In this document: one piece after another, positions 18,842 to 27,768 of the stretch
Numbering within the stretch: the first letter of the stretch is position 1
Layout of the letters: each line of letters begins with the position of its first letter
NCBI GenBank assembly: GCA_017307735.1
Contig: JAFKGR010000022.1
Coordinates: 1 to 64,000, forward strand
Source of the DNA: Chitinophagaceae bacterium
GTDB taxonomy: Bacteria; Bacteroidota; Bacteroidia; Chitinophagales; Chitinophagaceae
Length of the DNA stretch: 64,000 nt
Direction: 5' to 3'
Notes under the pieces: generated by a model
Told to the model about the DNA's origin: nothing
The model's input: only the letters and a program-made list of their open reading frames with translations
The model's database searches: none
Made by a program: the position numbers and the translations under genes

Positions 18842-18954
18842 GCGTAAAGGTTTGGAGATTTGTAAAGGTAAATCAATTTATTTCTACGTAAGAAAACATT
18901 CCACGCATTTTTGAAGCAGGTGAGTAAGAATAATTTAAATCTTACACAAAAATA

Positions 18955-19074
18955 TTACCTGATATATCTTCCGCATTTGGCTTTGCCATTAGCTGCTTCA
19001 TACGGAGTGATTCCCTTGGAGCAGGAAGAAGCAATTAAACAAATCACTATGAGCGCCAATAATACTCTTTTCAT
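18955..19074 (-). CDS. Small lipoprotein (39 residues)
   Basis: A short gene read on the minus strand. A hydrophobic signal (MKRVLLALIVICLIASS) ends in a lipobox with the acylated cysteine at position 18. The mature part is about 22 residues, GITPYEAANGKAKCGRYIR being its end, with one further Cys. Small lipoproteins with this type of tail occur in Bacteroidota; the function is unknown. A full promoter (CAAA at 19128, CAATCTTA at 19101 on the plus strand) lies at the right distance upstream, which strongly supports it as a real gene. It lies alone between tatA and the DUF3857 pair. Confidence 0.8.
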   Translation of the reverse strand: MKRVLLALIVICLIASSCSKGITPYEAANGKAKCGRYIR

Positions 19075-19093
19075 TAGGTGGTTTTTTGATATA

Positions 19094-19131
19094 CTGAGGA
19101 CAATCTTATAAATATTTCTTCGTAATTCAAA
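19094..19131 (-). promoter_or_regulatory. Bacteroidota-type promoter of the small lipoprotein gene
   Basis: On the minus strand, TTTG (19128-19131), exactly 19 bases, then TAAGATTG (19101-19108), against the consensus TTTG-N19-TAnnTTTG. Transcription should begin near 19094, about 20 bases before the ATG. Confidence 0.65.
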
Positions 19132-19227
19132 GCGGGCTTGGCCTTTTTATGAAAAAAATTTTTTTTGTTTCAGGATTTTTCTATCTTACCCGCTCTATTT
19201 CCTAACTGACACTTTAAACTGTTTACC

Positions 19228-21243
19228 GTGAAAAAACTAATATGCCTTGCTATGCTGACTTTTGCAATGTCTGCATTTGCCCAGCAAAAAAATGAAAAAA
19301 GCCCTTTTGACAAATTTGGAAAAATTACGAATGAAAACTTATCCAAAACCATTTACGACATTGACAGTAATGCCAATGCAGTGGTATTATCCAATGTCGG
19401 AGATTCTTATCTGGAAGGCAATTCCAAAGGATGGTTTTCTTTAAGAACTTCAGTACACAAGGTGGTTCATATTCTGACAGAAAAAGGATATGACGAAGCC
19501 AGCGGTCAAATACGGCTGGTTGTAACTAAAAACGGTACGGAAAAAATCAGTTCATTCAAGGCTGTGACTTACAATCTGGAAAATGGAAAAATAATACAAA
19601 CCAAAATTGGAAAAAATGACCTGATTAAGGAACAGGTTGATGAGAACAATCAATTGATGAAGTTCACCATGCCTAATGTGAAAAAAGGATCTATCATCGA
19701 ATATGAATATCAGGTTCTTTCTGATTACATGAGCATTCCGGATCCCTGGTATTTCCAATCAACTACCTCCCCCACTCTTTGGAGTGAATACACCTTTGGG
19801 GTGCCTGAATTCTTTACTTACCAGATAACGACAAGGGGTTTTATACCGCTTCTTACACAGGATCCATTTAAAAAACAAGAGACCTTCCGTATTTCTGAAT
19901 CACGAACTGCAGGTTCAAGCGATGCCGTTGACTTAAAAGCTGAAGTTCTTTATCGCCGTTGGGTGGTAAAAAACGCACCCGAACTCAAAGAAGAACCTTT
20001 TACAAAATCCGTACGGAACCATTTATCCCGTATCGAATTTCAGTTGGCTACACAGCAATATCCGCTTGAATTCAGAAACCTGAGAAACAGTTGGCAGGAT
20101 ATCACATCCGGCCTTCTCGAATCCGATCAGTTCGGGAGAAAACTGAATTCAAACAATGGCTGGATGAAAGAAGAAATTGCCTCTACTATTTCAGGTGAAA
20201 CTGATCCACTGGCAAAAGCGCAAAAGGTCTATGCATTTGTAAGAGATAATTTTAAGACAACCACACCTTATGGTATTTTCATGACAGATGATTTGAAGAA
20301 CGTTTTTAAAACACGCAAGGGCAACGGCGCCGACATCAATCTGCTGCTGACTGCCATGCTGAGAAATATCAATTTGGATGCCGAACCTGTTCTGACAAGC
20401 ACAGCTTCCCACGGATACGCTTTTGAATTTTTCCCAATGATTAACAGTTTGAATTATACACTTTGTAAATTAGAAATTGATGGGAAAACCTATTTTCTGG
20501 ATGCTACCCAAAGCAGATTGGGATTTGGCAGATTGCCCGACTACTGTTACAACGGATACGGTGTTGTAGTAAATAAAAGTGCAACGTCGGTTCAGCTTTC
20601 AAGTGACAACGTTACAGAAAGCAGGAAAGTAACTATGTTCGTTACGCCAAATGAAAACGGGTATTCAATCAAAATGAAAAAAGATGAAGGATATTATCAT
20701 TCCTTTGATATACGCAACGATATCAGTGATGAGGGGCAAAGCAAATTCATCGAGGATTTAAAAAAGAATTACCCGCAGAATACTGAAATTTCGGATGTAA
20801 AACTTGAAGGATTAAAAGATTTTAATAATCCGGTAGAAGTGAATTATAATATCAATTTCCCTGATGACGGAGAAAACATTATCTACATGAATCCGTATTT
20901 CGGAGAAAATTATTCGAAGAATCCTTTTGCCAGTACAGACCGGACATATCCGGTCGAATTCCCTTATACGCAGGATGAAACCATCAATGCTTCAATAATT
21001 ATTCCACAGGGATTCAAGTTAGATGAATTGCCAAAGTCGGTAAAATTAAAACTCGACGAACAGGGTAAAAGTTATTTTGAATATCTCGTTCAAAATTCAG
21101 GAAGTGTGGTCAACTTCAAAAGCAGGATCGTTATAGGTAAATCGTTTTTCATGCCTGAAGAATATAATAACCTCAGAGAATTTTTCAACTTTATCGTCAA
21201 GAAACAAGCTGAACAAATTGTATTCAAAAAAACTGCCGAATGA
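19228..21243 (+). CDS. DUF3857 / transglutaminase-like protein lacking the catalytic cysteine
   Basis: 671 residues with a signal peptide ending at SAFAQ; the start GTG at 19228 gives MKKLICLAMLTFAM. A DUF3857 domain (about 55-230) contains VHKVVHILTEKGYDEASG and MPNVKKGSIIEYEYQV. A transglutaminase-like domain (about 300-430) contains AQKVYAFVRDNF, then RKGNGADINLLLTAMLRN and YFLDATQ. Where active members have a cysteine (GxGDC) this protein has A368, so it is predicted to be catalytically inactive, perhaps a binding or structural partner. A beta-rich C-terminal region follows. Its stop overlaps the start of the next, Cys-containing paralogue by four bases, so the two are translationally coupled. 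Confidence 0.88.
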   Translation: MKKLICLAMLTFAMSAFAQQKNEKSPFDKFGKITNENLSKTIYDIDSNANAVVLSNVGDSYLEGNSKGWFSLRTSVHKVVHILTEKGYDEASGQIRLVVTKNGTEKISSFKAVTYNLENGKIIQTKIGKNDLIKEQVDENNQLMKFTMPNVKKGSIIEYEYQVLSDYMSIPDPWYFQSTTSPTLWSEYTFGVPEFFTYQITTRGFIPLLTQDPFKKQETFRISESRTAGSSDAVDLKAEVLYRRWVVKNAPELKEEPFTKSVRNHLSRIEFQLATQQYPLEFRNLRNSWQDITSGLLESDQFGRKLNSNNGWMKEEIASTISGETDPLAKAQKVYAFVRDNFKTTTPYGIFMTDDLKNVFKTRKGNGADINLLLTAMLRNINLDAEPVLTSTASHGYAFEFFPMINSLNYTLCKLEIDGKTYFLDATQSRLGFGRLPDYCYNGYGVVVNKSATSVQLSSDNVTESRKVTMFVTPNENGYSIKMKKDEGYYHSFDIRNDISDEGQSKFIEDLKKNYPQNTEISDVKLEGLKDFNNPVEVNYNINFPDDGENIIYMNPYFGENYSKNPFASTDRTYPVEFPYTQDETINASIIIPQGFKLDELPKSVKLKLDEQGKSYFEYLVQNSGSVVNFKSRIVIGKSFFMPEEYNNLREFFNFIVKKQAEQIVFKKTAE

Positions 21244-23156
21244 AGAACATCTTATTAATTTTTCTCCTGACAGGATATTATTCAGTCTTTGCGACAGACA
21301 AAAAATTTCCGGTCAGCGATATTCCTGATTCTATGCGAACCGATGCACACGCGGTTATACGTCTTCAGGAAGAAAAGGTAAAAGTCAATAGCCTGTCTTC
21401 TGTTACCCATCTTCACCATTTTGTGGTGACCATTCTCGATGAAAACGGAGACAGGGCGGGGGCTTTAATAGCACCTTATGACAGACTGCAAAAGGTAATA
21501 AATATCAATGGCGCCCTCTACGATGAAGAAGGCACGCTTGTAAAAAAGCTGAAGTCAAAAGAAATAGAAGATATCAGTGCCGTTAGTGATAATAACCTGT
21601 ATGAAGACAGCCGGATCAAGGTTCACCACTTTTTAAATAACAAGTATCCTTATACGGTTGAATACTTCTATGAAACAGAAATAACCCACACTTTCTTTTT
21701 TCAACCATGGTTGCCTCAAACCGATAATCATACCTCTGTTCAATACAGCAGTTATGAAATTGAGTATCCCAATAATTCCTCATTGAGACATCGGGATTTC
21801 AACATTTCAAAACCCGTCATGAGTAAGATGGAAAACTTTTCAGCCCTCAAATGGGAATTGAAAAACAAACCAGCCTATAAAACACCAGATGCCTTTTCAT
21901 TTTGGCGCGATTACACACCGGCTGTATTCACAGCGCTCAGCGATTTTCAATTGGGTGACATAAAAGGAAATATGGAAACCTGGAAAGGATTTGGGATATC
22001 TCAATATCAATTGTGGGAAGGCAGGGATGTTTTGCCTGAACAGATAAAAAATAAAGTAAAAGAAATTACATCTAAAACAGCCGGCAAAAAAGAAATCATC
22101 AAATCACTTTATAAATACCTTCAGCAAAATACACGGTACATCAGCATTCAATTGGGCATCGGCAGTTTTCAGCCTTTTGATGCTAACTATGTTGCACAAA
22201 GAGGTTATGGGGACTGCAAAGCCCTTGTCAACTATATGCATAGTTTGTTGAAGGAAGCAGGTATTTCTTCTTACTATGCACTTGTTAACGGAGGTGACGA
22301 TAACTTTTCAAGAACCAGGATCATAGAAGATTTCCCATCATTTCAGTTTAACCACGTAATTCTGTGCGTTCCCAATGGAAAGGATTCAATTTGGCTTGAA
22401 TGCACGAGTCAATCGCTGCCCAGCGGTTATTTAAGCGGATTCACGTCCAACAGAAAAGCACTCTTAATAAAAGAAGATGGCGGAGTTCTCATTTCCACTC
22501 CTCAATATGATTATACCACTAATAAACAATTGCGAAATACGAGCATCAGCTTGGATGAAAACGGAGACGCAAGTATAAACGTGGAAACCACTTACTCAGG
22601 GCAAATGCAAGACGTTCTTTTTGATCTGACACACAACAATTCTGAAGAGAAAATCAGAAAGGTATTGACGAGAGCTATCGGAATTCCAAGTTATGATCTG
22701 AACAATTTTAAATACGTCAGTGAAGATTCCGGAATCCCGGTTTTGAAAGAAGAGCTGGCTATAACGGCTAATAATCTGGCGAACGTAACAGGAAAACGGA
22801 TCTTTATTTCACCTAATCTTTTGTCGAGATACAGTGATAAATTCCTTTTTGATTCGACGAGAAAAACAGACTTTCATTTTTATTCATCCTACCGTCAGAT
22901 TGATTCTACAGAAATATTACTTCCCGGAAAAGATTACAAAATCGAAGCCGGTATCATGCCTGTTTTCATTCAATCAGATTTTGGGAAATACAGTCTGATT
23001 TGTTCACTGAAAGATGGCAAGATCATTTGCAGGCGGGAGTTTGAAAGATATGATGCAGTTTTACCGGCAAGCCGGCAAAAAGAGATTCTTGATTTCTTTG
23101 GAAAGATTTACAAAGCTGACAGATCCAGAATGGTTTTGGTAAGGGGAGGGGAATAA
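21240..23156 (+). CDS. DUF3857 / transglutaminase-like protein with intact cysteine
   Basis: 638 residues with a signal peptide (1-19). The DUF3857 domain begins near residue 45 (VTHLHHFVVTILDENGDRAG) and includes YPYTVEYFYET. The transglutaminase-like domain contains YLQQNTRYISIQLGIGSFQP, then RGYGDCKALVNYM with C326 and FNHVILCVP with the candidate histidine, followed by WLECTSQ. Activity as a peptidase or crosslinker is possible; substrates are unknown for this family. It starts within the ATGA overlap of the preceding Cys-less paralogue, and a hairpin follows before rplS on the other strand. Confidence 0.9.
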   Translation: MKNILLIFLLTGYYSVFATDKKFPVSDIPDSMRTDAHAVIRLQEEKVKVNSLSSVTHLHHFVVTILDENGDRAGALIAPYDRLQKVININGALYDEEGTLVKKLKSKEIEDISAVSDNNLYEDSRIKVHHFLNNKYPYTVEYFYETEITHTFFFQPWLPQTDNHTSVQYSSYEIEYPNNSSLRHRDFNISKPVMSKMENFSALKWELKNKPAYKTPDAFSFWRDYTPAVFTALSDFQLGDIKGNMETWKGFGISQYQLWEGRDVLPEQIKNKVKEITSKTAGKKEIIKSLYKYLQQNTRYISIQLGIGSFQPFDANYVAQRGYGDCKALVNYMHSLLKEAGISSYYALVNGGDDNFSRTRIIEDFPSFQFNHVILCVPNGKDSIWLECTSQSLPSGYLSGFTSNRKALLIKEDGGVLISTPQYDYTTNKQLRNTSISLDENGDASINVETTYSGQMQDVLFDLTHNNSEEKIRKVLTRAIGIPSYDLNNFKYVSEDSGIPVLKEELAITANNLANVTGKRIFISPNLLSRYSDKFLFDSTRKTDFHFYSSYRQIDSTEILLPGKDYKIEAGIMPVFIQSDFGKYSLICSLKDGKIICRREFERYDAVLPASRQKEILDFFGKIYKADRSRMVLVRGGE

Positions 23157-23189
23157 GCCGGGAATCTTCGCCACCAGTTGTAAGCTGAC

Positions 23190-23224
23190 AAAAAAAACCG
23201 CATCGGCTGATCAGGCTGATACGG
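23190..23224 (-). terminator. Rho-independent terminator of rplS
   Basis: The plus strand reads an A-run (23190-23197), CCG, then an imperfect stem around GATC and CGG (23222-23224). Read from rplS this is a hairpin followed by eight T. It lies between convergent genes. Confidence 0.6.
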
Positions 23225-23250
23225 CTTTCAAAAAAAATATAAACAATTTT

Positions 23251-23601
23251 CTATTTAATCCTCTTTTCGCGGATACGTGCACTCTTACCATTCCTGTCTC
23301 TTAAATAGTAGAGTTTCGAACGGCGGACCTTTCCGGTTTTGTGCAATTTAATACTTTCAATATTAGGGCTGTACAACGGGAAAAGCCTTTCTACTCCTAC
23401 TCCGTCGCTGATTTTACGTACAGTGAATGTTGCAGTTCCACCTTCTCCCTGACGTTTGATAACATCCCCTTTAAAGCTTTGGATACGCTCTTTATTACCT
23501 TCCACAATACGGTAATTCACGGTAACATTGTCTCCCGGCTTGAATTTCGGGAAATCATTCTTTTTTGTCAATTGGTCGTGGACAAAATTAATAGGGTTCA
23601 T
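23251..23601 (-). CDS. rplS: 50S ribosomal protein L19
   Basis: 116 residues, the standard size. It sits at the 30S-50S interface. Characteristic stretches: FKPGDNVTVNYRIVEGNKERIQ, FKGDVIKRQG, FTVRKISDGVGVERLFPLYSP, and the basic end RRSKLYYLRDRNGKSARI. It has its own -7 element and a terminator, so it is probably transcribed alone. Confidence 0.98.
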   Translation of the reverse strand: MNPINFVHDQLTKKNDFPKFKPGDNVTVNYRIVEGNKERIQSFKGDVIKRQGEGGTATFTVRKISDGVGVERLFPLYSPNIESIKLHKTGKVRRSKLYYLRDRNGKSARIREKRIK

Positions 23602-23623
23602 GACCTTTAAAATTTTAGGATGG

Positions 23624-23631
23624 CAAAGGTA
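23624..23631 (-). promoter_or_regulatory. -7 promoter element of rplS
   Basis: TACCTTTG on the minus strand matches TAnnTTTG exactly and lies 22 bases upstream of the rplS ATG. No good -33 element was found. Confidence 0.5.
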
Positions 23632-23688
23632 AGCGAAAAAACATATAAACCCATAAGATTTTTCAGCTCAATACACTTTTAACGTGCC

Positions 23689-25251
23689 CTACCTGGCTAC
23701 GTTAACCGCACGCTTCTCTCTGATGACGGTTACTTTAATCTGGCCGGGATATACCATTTCGTTTTGAATCTTCTGGGCAATTTCAAAGCTCAACTGGTCA
23801 CTTTGATCATCGGTAACTTTGTCGGCTTCCACGATAACCCTCAACTCACGGCCTGCCTGCATTGCATAAGCTTTTTCTACACCATTATATGCAATCGCCA
23901 GATTTTCAAGGTCTTTAATCCTTTGAAGATATTGCTGCATGATTTCTCTCCGCGCACCCGGACGGGCTCCACTCATCGCATCGCATGCCTGCACAATCGG
24001 GCTGATGACATATTCCATTTCAATTTCATCATGGTGAGCTCCAATGGCATTGCAAACTGCCGGGTTTTCACCATATTTTTCTGCCAGTTTCTTTCCCAAA
24101 AGTGCATGGCTCATTTCTGATTCCTCATCAGGTACTTTTCCAATATCATGCAACAGGCCAGCCCTTTTGGCGAGTTTTGTATTCAGTCCCAATTCAGATG
24201 CCATAATTCCGCAAAGATTTGCTACTTCACGGCTATGCATCAATAAGTTCTGGCCATAGGACGACCTGAATCTCATCTTTCCAACCAAACGGATCAAATC
24301 TTTGTGCAATCCGTGGATCCCCAGTTCAATCACCGTCCGTTCACCGATTTCCATAATCCTGTCTTCGAGTTGCTTTTTGGTCTTTTCAACTACTTCTTCA
24401 ATACGTGCCGGATGAATACGTCCATCAGCAACCAGCCTCTGGAGTGACAACCTCGCTATTTCACGGCGTAAGGGATCAAAACATGACAATACAATAGCTT
24501 CAGGCGTATCATCCACAATCAAATCCACACCTGTCGCAGCCTCTATAGCCCTGATATTTCTGCCCTCGCGTCCGATAATGCTTCCCTTCACCTCATCAGA
24601 TTCGAGATTAAAAACCGTAATTGCATTTTCAATAACCTGTTCGGCGGCAACCCTCTGAATAGTTTGAATAATCACTTTACGGGCTTCTTTATTGGCCTTC
24701 AGTTTTGCATCATCAATAATTTCCTGCTGGATGCTGAGGGCCTGGGTGCTTGCTTCTTTTTTAAGGACTTCCAATAATTGCGCTTTTGCTTCTTCAGCCG
24801 AAAGCTGAGATATTTTTTCTAATTTCTTAATGTGTTCCTCCTGGTATTTTTCCAGCTCGCTGCGTTTGATATTGACAATTCCTATCTGTTCATTCAGATT
24901 TTTCCTGAGATTTTCATTTTCGCGAATGGATCTTTCCAGGTTTTGATCTTTCTGATTCAGCGATTGTTCTTTCTGACGGATCCGGTTCTCACTGTCAGCA
25001 AGTTTTTGGTTGCGTTGGCTGACCTCGCGGTCATTTTCAGCCTTGAGTTGTACAAATTTTTCTTTGGCTTCTAACTGCTTTTCTTTCTTTATGGTTTCAG
25101 CCTTTGCTTCAGCTTCCGTAACGATTTGTTGAGCCTTTTGCTCTGCTGCTTCAATTAATTGTTGTGTATTTTTTTTGAAAATAAATTTACCCAGTATAAT
25201 GCCCGCTATAAGAGCAATCACACCTATTATTAAAAGGAGTATTTGTTCCAT
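23689..25251 (-). CDS. rny: Ribonuclease Y
   Basis: 520 residues, normal for RNase Y. An N-terminal membrane anchor (about 3-22) is followed by a long charged coiled coil rich in Glu, Lys and Gln (about 25-200), a KH domain with GREGRNIRAIEAATGVDLIV, and an HD domain with LLHDIGKV (H368, D369). It is a membrane-bound endoribonuclease that starts mRNA decay. All domains are intact. It is upstream of rplS on the same strand but separated from it by the rplS promoter. Confidence 0.97.
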   Translation of the reverse strand: MEQILLLIIGVIALIAGIILGKFIFKKNTQQLIEAAEQKAQQIVTEAEAKAETIKKEKQLEAKEKFVQLKAENDREVSQRNQKLADSENRIRQKEQSLNQKDQNLERSIRENENLRKNLNEQIGIVNIKRSELEKYQEEHIKKLEKISQLSAEEAKAQLLEVLKKEASTQALSIQQEIIDDAKLKANKEARKVIIQTIQRVAAEQVIENAITVFNLESDEVKGSIIGREGRNIRAIEAATGVDLIVDDTPEAIVLSCFDPLRREIARLSLQRLVADGRIHPARIEEVVEKTKKQLEDRIMEIGERTVIELGIHGLHKDLIRLVGKMRFRSSYGQNLLMHSREVANLCGIMASELGLNTKLAKRAGLLHDIGKVPDEESEMSHALLGKKLAEKYGENPAVCNAIGAHHDEIEMEYVISPIVQACDAMSGARPGARREIMQQYLQRIKDLENLAIAYNGVEKAYAMQAGRELRVIVEADKVTDDQSDQLSFEIAQKIQNEMVYPGQIKVTVIREKRAVNVAR

Positions 25252-25482
25252 CTTTTCGTAATTGTTTAAGTCTGTACAGATTCATCGCATCACTTTTATG
25301 TATCATATAAAAATTATAAAGCGAATAAACGAAGGTAATAAAAATGAATTTGCGCTAAAGATAACAGGTAAATCTGTTTTTGCTTTATTTTTTATTTTAA
25401 ACTGTCAGTTAAAAGAATGATGAACGCGCAATAAACGGGAAATGCCGCTTTGTCGAAATCGGTATAATCTATTAAAAGTGAT

Positions 25483-25515
25483 AAAAAAAAGCTGTGATGA
25501 AAATTCAATCACAGC
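25483..25515 (-). terminator. Rho-independent terminator of the barrel protein gene
   Basis: GCTGTGAT (25491-25498) pairs perfectly with ATCACAGC (25508-25515), with an A8 run on the left that becomes a T-run in the minus-strand transcript. It lies 36 bases after the stop codon of the gene at 25552. Confidence 0.8.
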
Positions 25516-25551
25516 CTTCTTTATTTGTTCCAAAAGTAAGTTCAATCAAAA

Positions 25552-26223
25552 TCAGAACTGAAATCCTATCCCTAAACGGACCGCTCTGTTGTACGCATTC
25601 ACACTTTTGTTGGCATCCATTTTTGATAAACCATAGTCATACGATGCAGAAATATTGAAACCATTGCTGAACTGATACCCGATTCCGCCGGTAAGCCCGG
25701 CATCCCAACGGTTAAACTGACCTGAAGCATCAATATCTTTATTCAGCAGGTTGATACCCAGAATACCCGCAGTAGTTTTCAAATCAGACTTTGCCAGATA
25801 GGAAATCTGAGGACCGGCAAAAACTTCAAAACCACCGAAGTTTCCTTTCAAAAGCAAAGGCAAATCAATGTACTGGTTCAGGAGATCAGCTTTTGCGTTG
25901 ACTCCCAGCAATCCCAGATCCTTGATCCCGAAATCTCCGGTCAAATCGTACCCTTTTTGAGAATAATAAGCGCCAGGTTCTATTGAAAGGTTTTTAGAAA
26001 CAGGCACATTCACATTCACACCGGCAAAGAAACCTGTCCTGTCTGTGGTTTTTAAAATTCCATTGGTCTGATCAATTAACTGATTCAAACTATTTGCGGC
26101 TTCACCACGCACGCCGGAAGATAAGACCCCGGCCTTAATACCAACGGTGGTTACACCCTGATTCTGCGAAAACGCATTCATGCCTGTAAACAATAAAAGC
26201 ACGAGTAAAATTTTGGTTTTCAT
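25552..26223 (-). CDS. Porin-family outer-membrane beta-barrel protein
   Basis: 223 residues with a signal peptide cut after NAFSQ. The rest alternates hydrophobic and polar residues in short strands with glycine-rich turns and ends in RLGIGFQF, a C-terminal phenylalanine as expected for barrel insertion. It fits the outer-membrane beta-barrel family common in Bacteroidota (PorT-like size, eight strands). Ligand or role is unknown. It has its own terminator; no partner gene is adjacent. Confidence 0.85.
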   Translation of the reverse strand: MKTKILLVLLLFTGMNAFSQNQGVTTVGIKAGVLSSGVRGEAANSLNQLIDQTNGILKTTDRTGFFAGVNVNVPVSKNLSIEPGAYYSQKGYDLTGDFGIKDLGLLGVNAKADLLNQYIDLPLLLKGNFGGFEVFAGPQISYLAKSDLKTTAGILGINLLNKDIDASGQFNRWDAGLTGGIGYQFSNGFNISASYDYGLSKMDANKSVNAYNRAVRLGIGFQF

Positions 26224-26402
26224 AATTCATGTAAGACGGATTTTTCAGTCGTCTTGCTAATTCAGAAATAATTTTTGAAAAAAAGATTAAACGGGCACGT
26301 CTAACTTTTTGTTAAAGCCCGGATGTTGAATGTTGTGCGGGATTATTGATTGGATAAAAAAAGTCAATTGATTTTATTTTAAATTGCTGAGAAATTATCA
26401 GG

Positions 26403-27293
26403 ATGAACAGACGCAACTTTTTTCAGTCAGGCTTTTTTACTGCACTTGCATTTGCCGCGGCCAATAGCGGATTTGCCATGAATAGCGACGCTGACGATTG
26501 GAAAATCACCATGCTCAATAAAAACCTTGGAATTTTTACCGAAACGGGTGGTACCATTGCATTCTACCTCTCAAAAGACGGGATCATTGTGGTAGATGCA
26601 CAATTCCCCGGCAGCGCCACTCATCTGATTGCTGAATTGAAAAAGAAAAATATACCCTTCCATCTTTTGATCAATACTCATCACCACGGAGACCATACCT
26701 CAGGAAATATTTCATTCAAAGAATTGACCTCACGGGTACTCGCACACGAAAATTCATTGGCCAATCAAAAACGGGTAGCTGAAAAAAATAATACAGCAGA
26801 TAAACAATATTATCCGAAGCAAACTTTTAAAGTTGAATGGAATGAATCAGCAGGAGATGAAAAAATCAATTTGAAGTATTTCGGGCCTGCACATACCGAT
26901 GGCGACATCATCGTTCATTTTGAAAAAAATAACATTGCCCATGTTGGTGATTTGGTTTTCAACAGACGGCATCCGTTTGTAGATCGGAGTGCGGGCGCAA
27001 GCATGCAGCATTGGGTGCAGGTGTTAAGAGATGCGGGAAAACATTACGACCGGAAAACGGTTTTTGTTTGCGGGCATTCAGGAAACGGGTTTGATGTGAA
27101 AGGAAATATTGATATGCTAAAAGATTTTCAGGAGTACCTTGAAAACACACTGGATTATGTTTCTAAACAAATCAGATTGGGAAAATCGAAAGAAGAGATT
27201 CTGAAGACAACAGAAATTCCCGGTTCCCCCGACTGGAAGGGAGAAGGAATTGAACGGCCATTGACAGCAGCGTATGAAGAATTGAAAAGTTGA
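26403..27293 (+). CDS. MBL-fold metallo-hydrolase, Tat-type signal
   Basis: 296 residues. The N-terminus MNRRNFFQSGFFTALAFAAA is a twin-arginine-like signal, implying export as a folded metalloprotein. The zinc motif HxHxDH is present as H93, H95, D97, H98 in NTHHHGDHTSGN; GPAHTDGD supplies the third histidine and VCGHSGNG the last. It resembles exported MBL enzymes of the quinoprotein-relay and subclass B-like groups. The substrate is unknown, and a beta-lactamase call is not justified from sequence alone. It is probably monocistronic. Confidence 0.88.
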   Translation: MNRRNFFQSGFFTALAFAAANSGFAMNSDADDWKITMLNKNLGIFTETGGTIAFYLSKDGIIVVDAQFPGSATHLIAELKKKNIPFHLLINTHHHGDHTSGNISFKELTSRVLAHENSLANQKRVAEKNNTADKQYYPKQTFKVEWNESAGDEKINLKYFGPAHTDGDIIVHFEKNNIAHVGDLVFNRRHPFVDRSAGASMQHWVQVLRDAGKHYDRKTVFVCGHSGNGFDVKGNIDMLKDFQEYLENTLDYVSKQIRLGKSKEEILKTTEIPGSPDWKGEGIERPLTAAYEELKS

Positions 27294-27607
27294 ACTGCCG
27301 GGATTTTTTCCGGTTTGACTTATCCAAAGAACAACTTTCGTGGCTTGTATTTTTTCCTGCTAAGGTGAAGAGATTGAAAGTTTCCTTATCCGAAAATGCC
27401 TTCACCAGCCGTATCTGAATGCAATACTTTGTTAAGAGAAACCGGAAAATATCTATTAAAATTCCGGTTCGATTCAAAATTTTAATAGAAAGGTCATCTT
27501 TTTCTGTTTCAATGTCTCTCGCGAACCGAGAACGATGAAACTGCTGAGAAACAGCCGGAAAATAACAAACACACACTCTTCCAAACCTTTCTGATTTTAT
27601 TATCACC
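27294..27607. other. Intergenic region after the MBL hydrolase
   Basis: About 310 bases with no supported gene. A minus-strand open frame overlapping the MBL gene has no recognisable content. A small CCGG stem around a T-run at 27302-27318 might end the MBL transcript. Confidence 0.4.
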
Positions 27608-27724
27608 TCACGGCTTCAATATATCCAACACCTTCCACATCTTCTTACGCATAGCTCTTCCACTACTATTATAGTTATTAACAATAAATGTAAAAGATGC
27701 TCCAAAACTATTAATTTTTCTAAT
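27608..27724 (-). pseudogene. Remnant of a second dacB 3' end
   Basis: On the minus strand this encodes 38 residues ending FIVNNYNSSGRAMRKK and MWKVLDILKP then stop. The tail of intact dacB reads FIVNNYNGSGSAMRKK and MWKVLDVLKP. About 28 of 37 residues match, and 75 of 86 bases match between 27611-27696 and 28942-29027. An in-frame stop at 27725-27727 ends the similarity just before the DUF4143 gene. It is a decayed duplicate C-terminus in the same orientation as dacB, so the DUF4143 gene sits between two direct copies. Confidence 0.8.
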
Positions 27725-27768
27725 CTATCCGAAAAATAACTATTAAATTTACGGATAAACCCGAAAAA

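Noticed and set aside
18911..19111. Plus-strand 66-codon frame starting at TTG
   Set aside because: It is the shadow of the minus-strand small lipoprotein, which has a signal peptide, lipobox and promoter.
27172..27606. Minus-strand 144-codon frame after the MBL hydrolase
   Set aside because: It overlaps the MBL gene by over 100 bases, has irregular composition and no recognisable motif.
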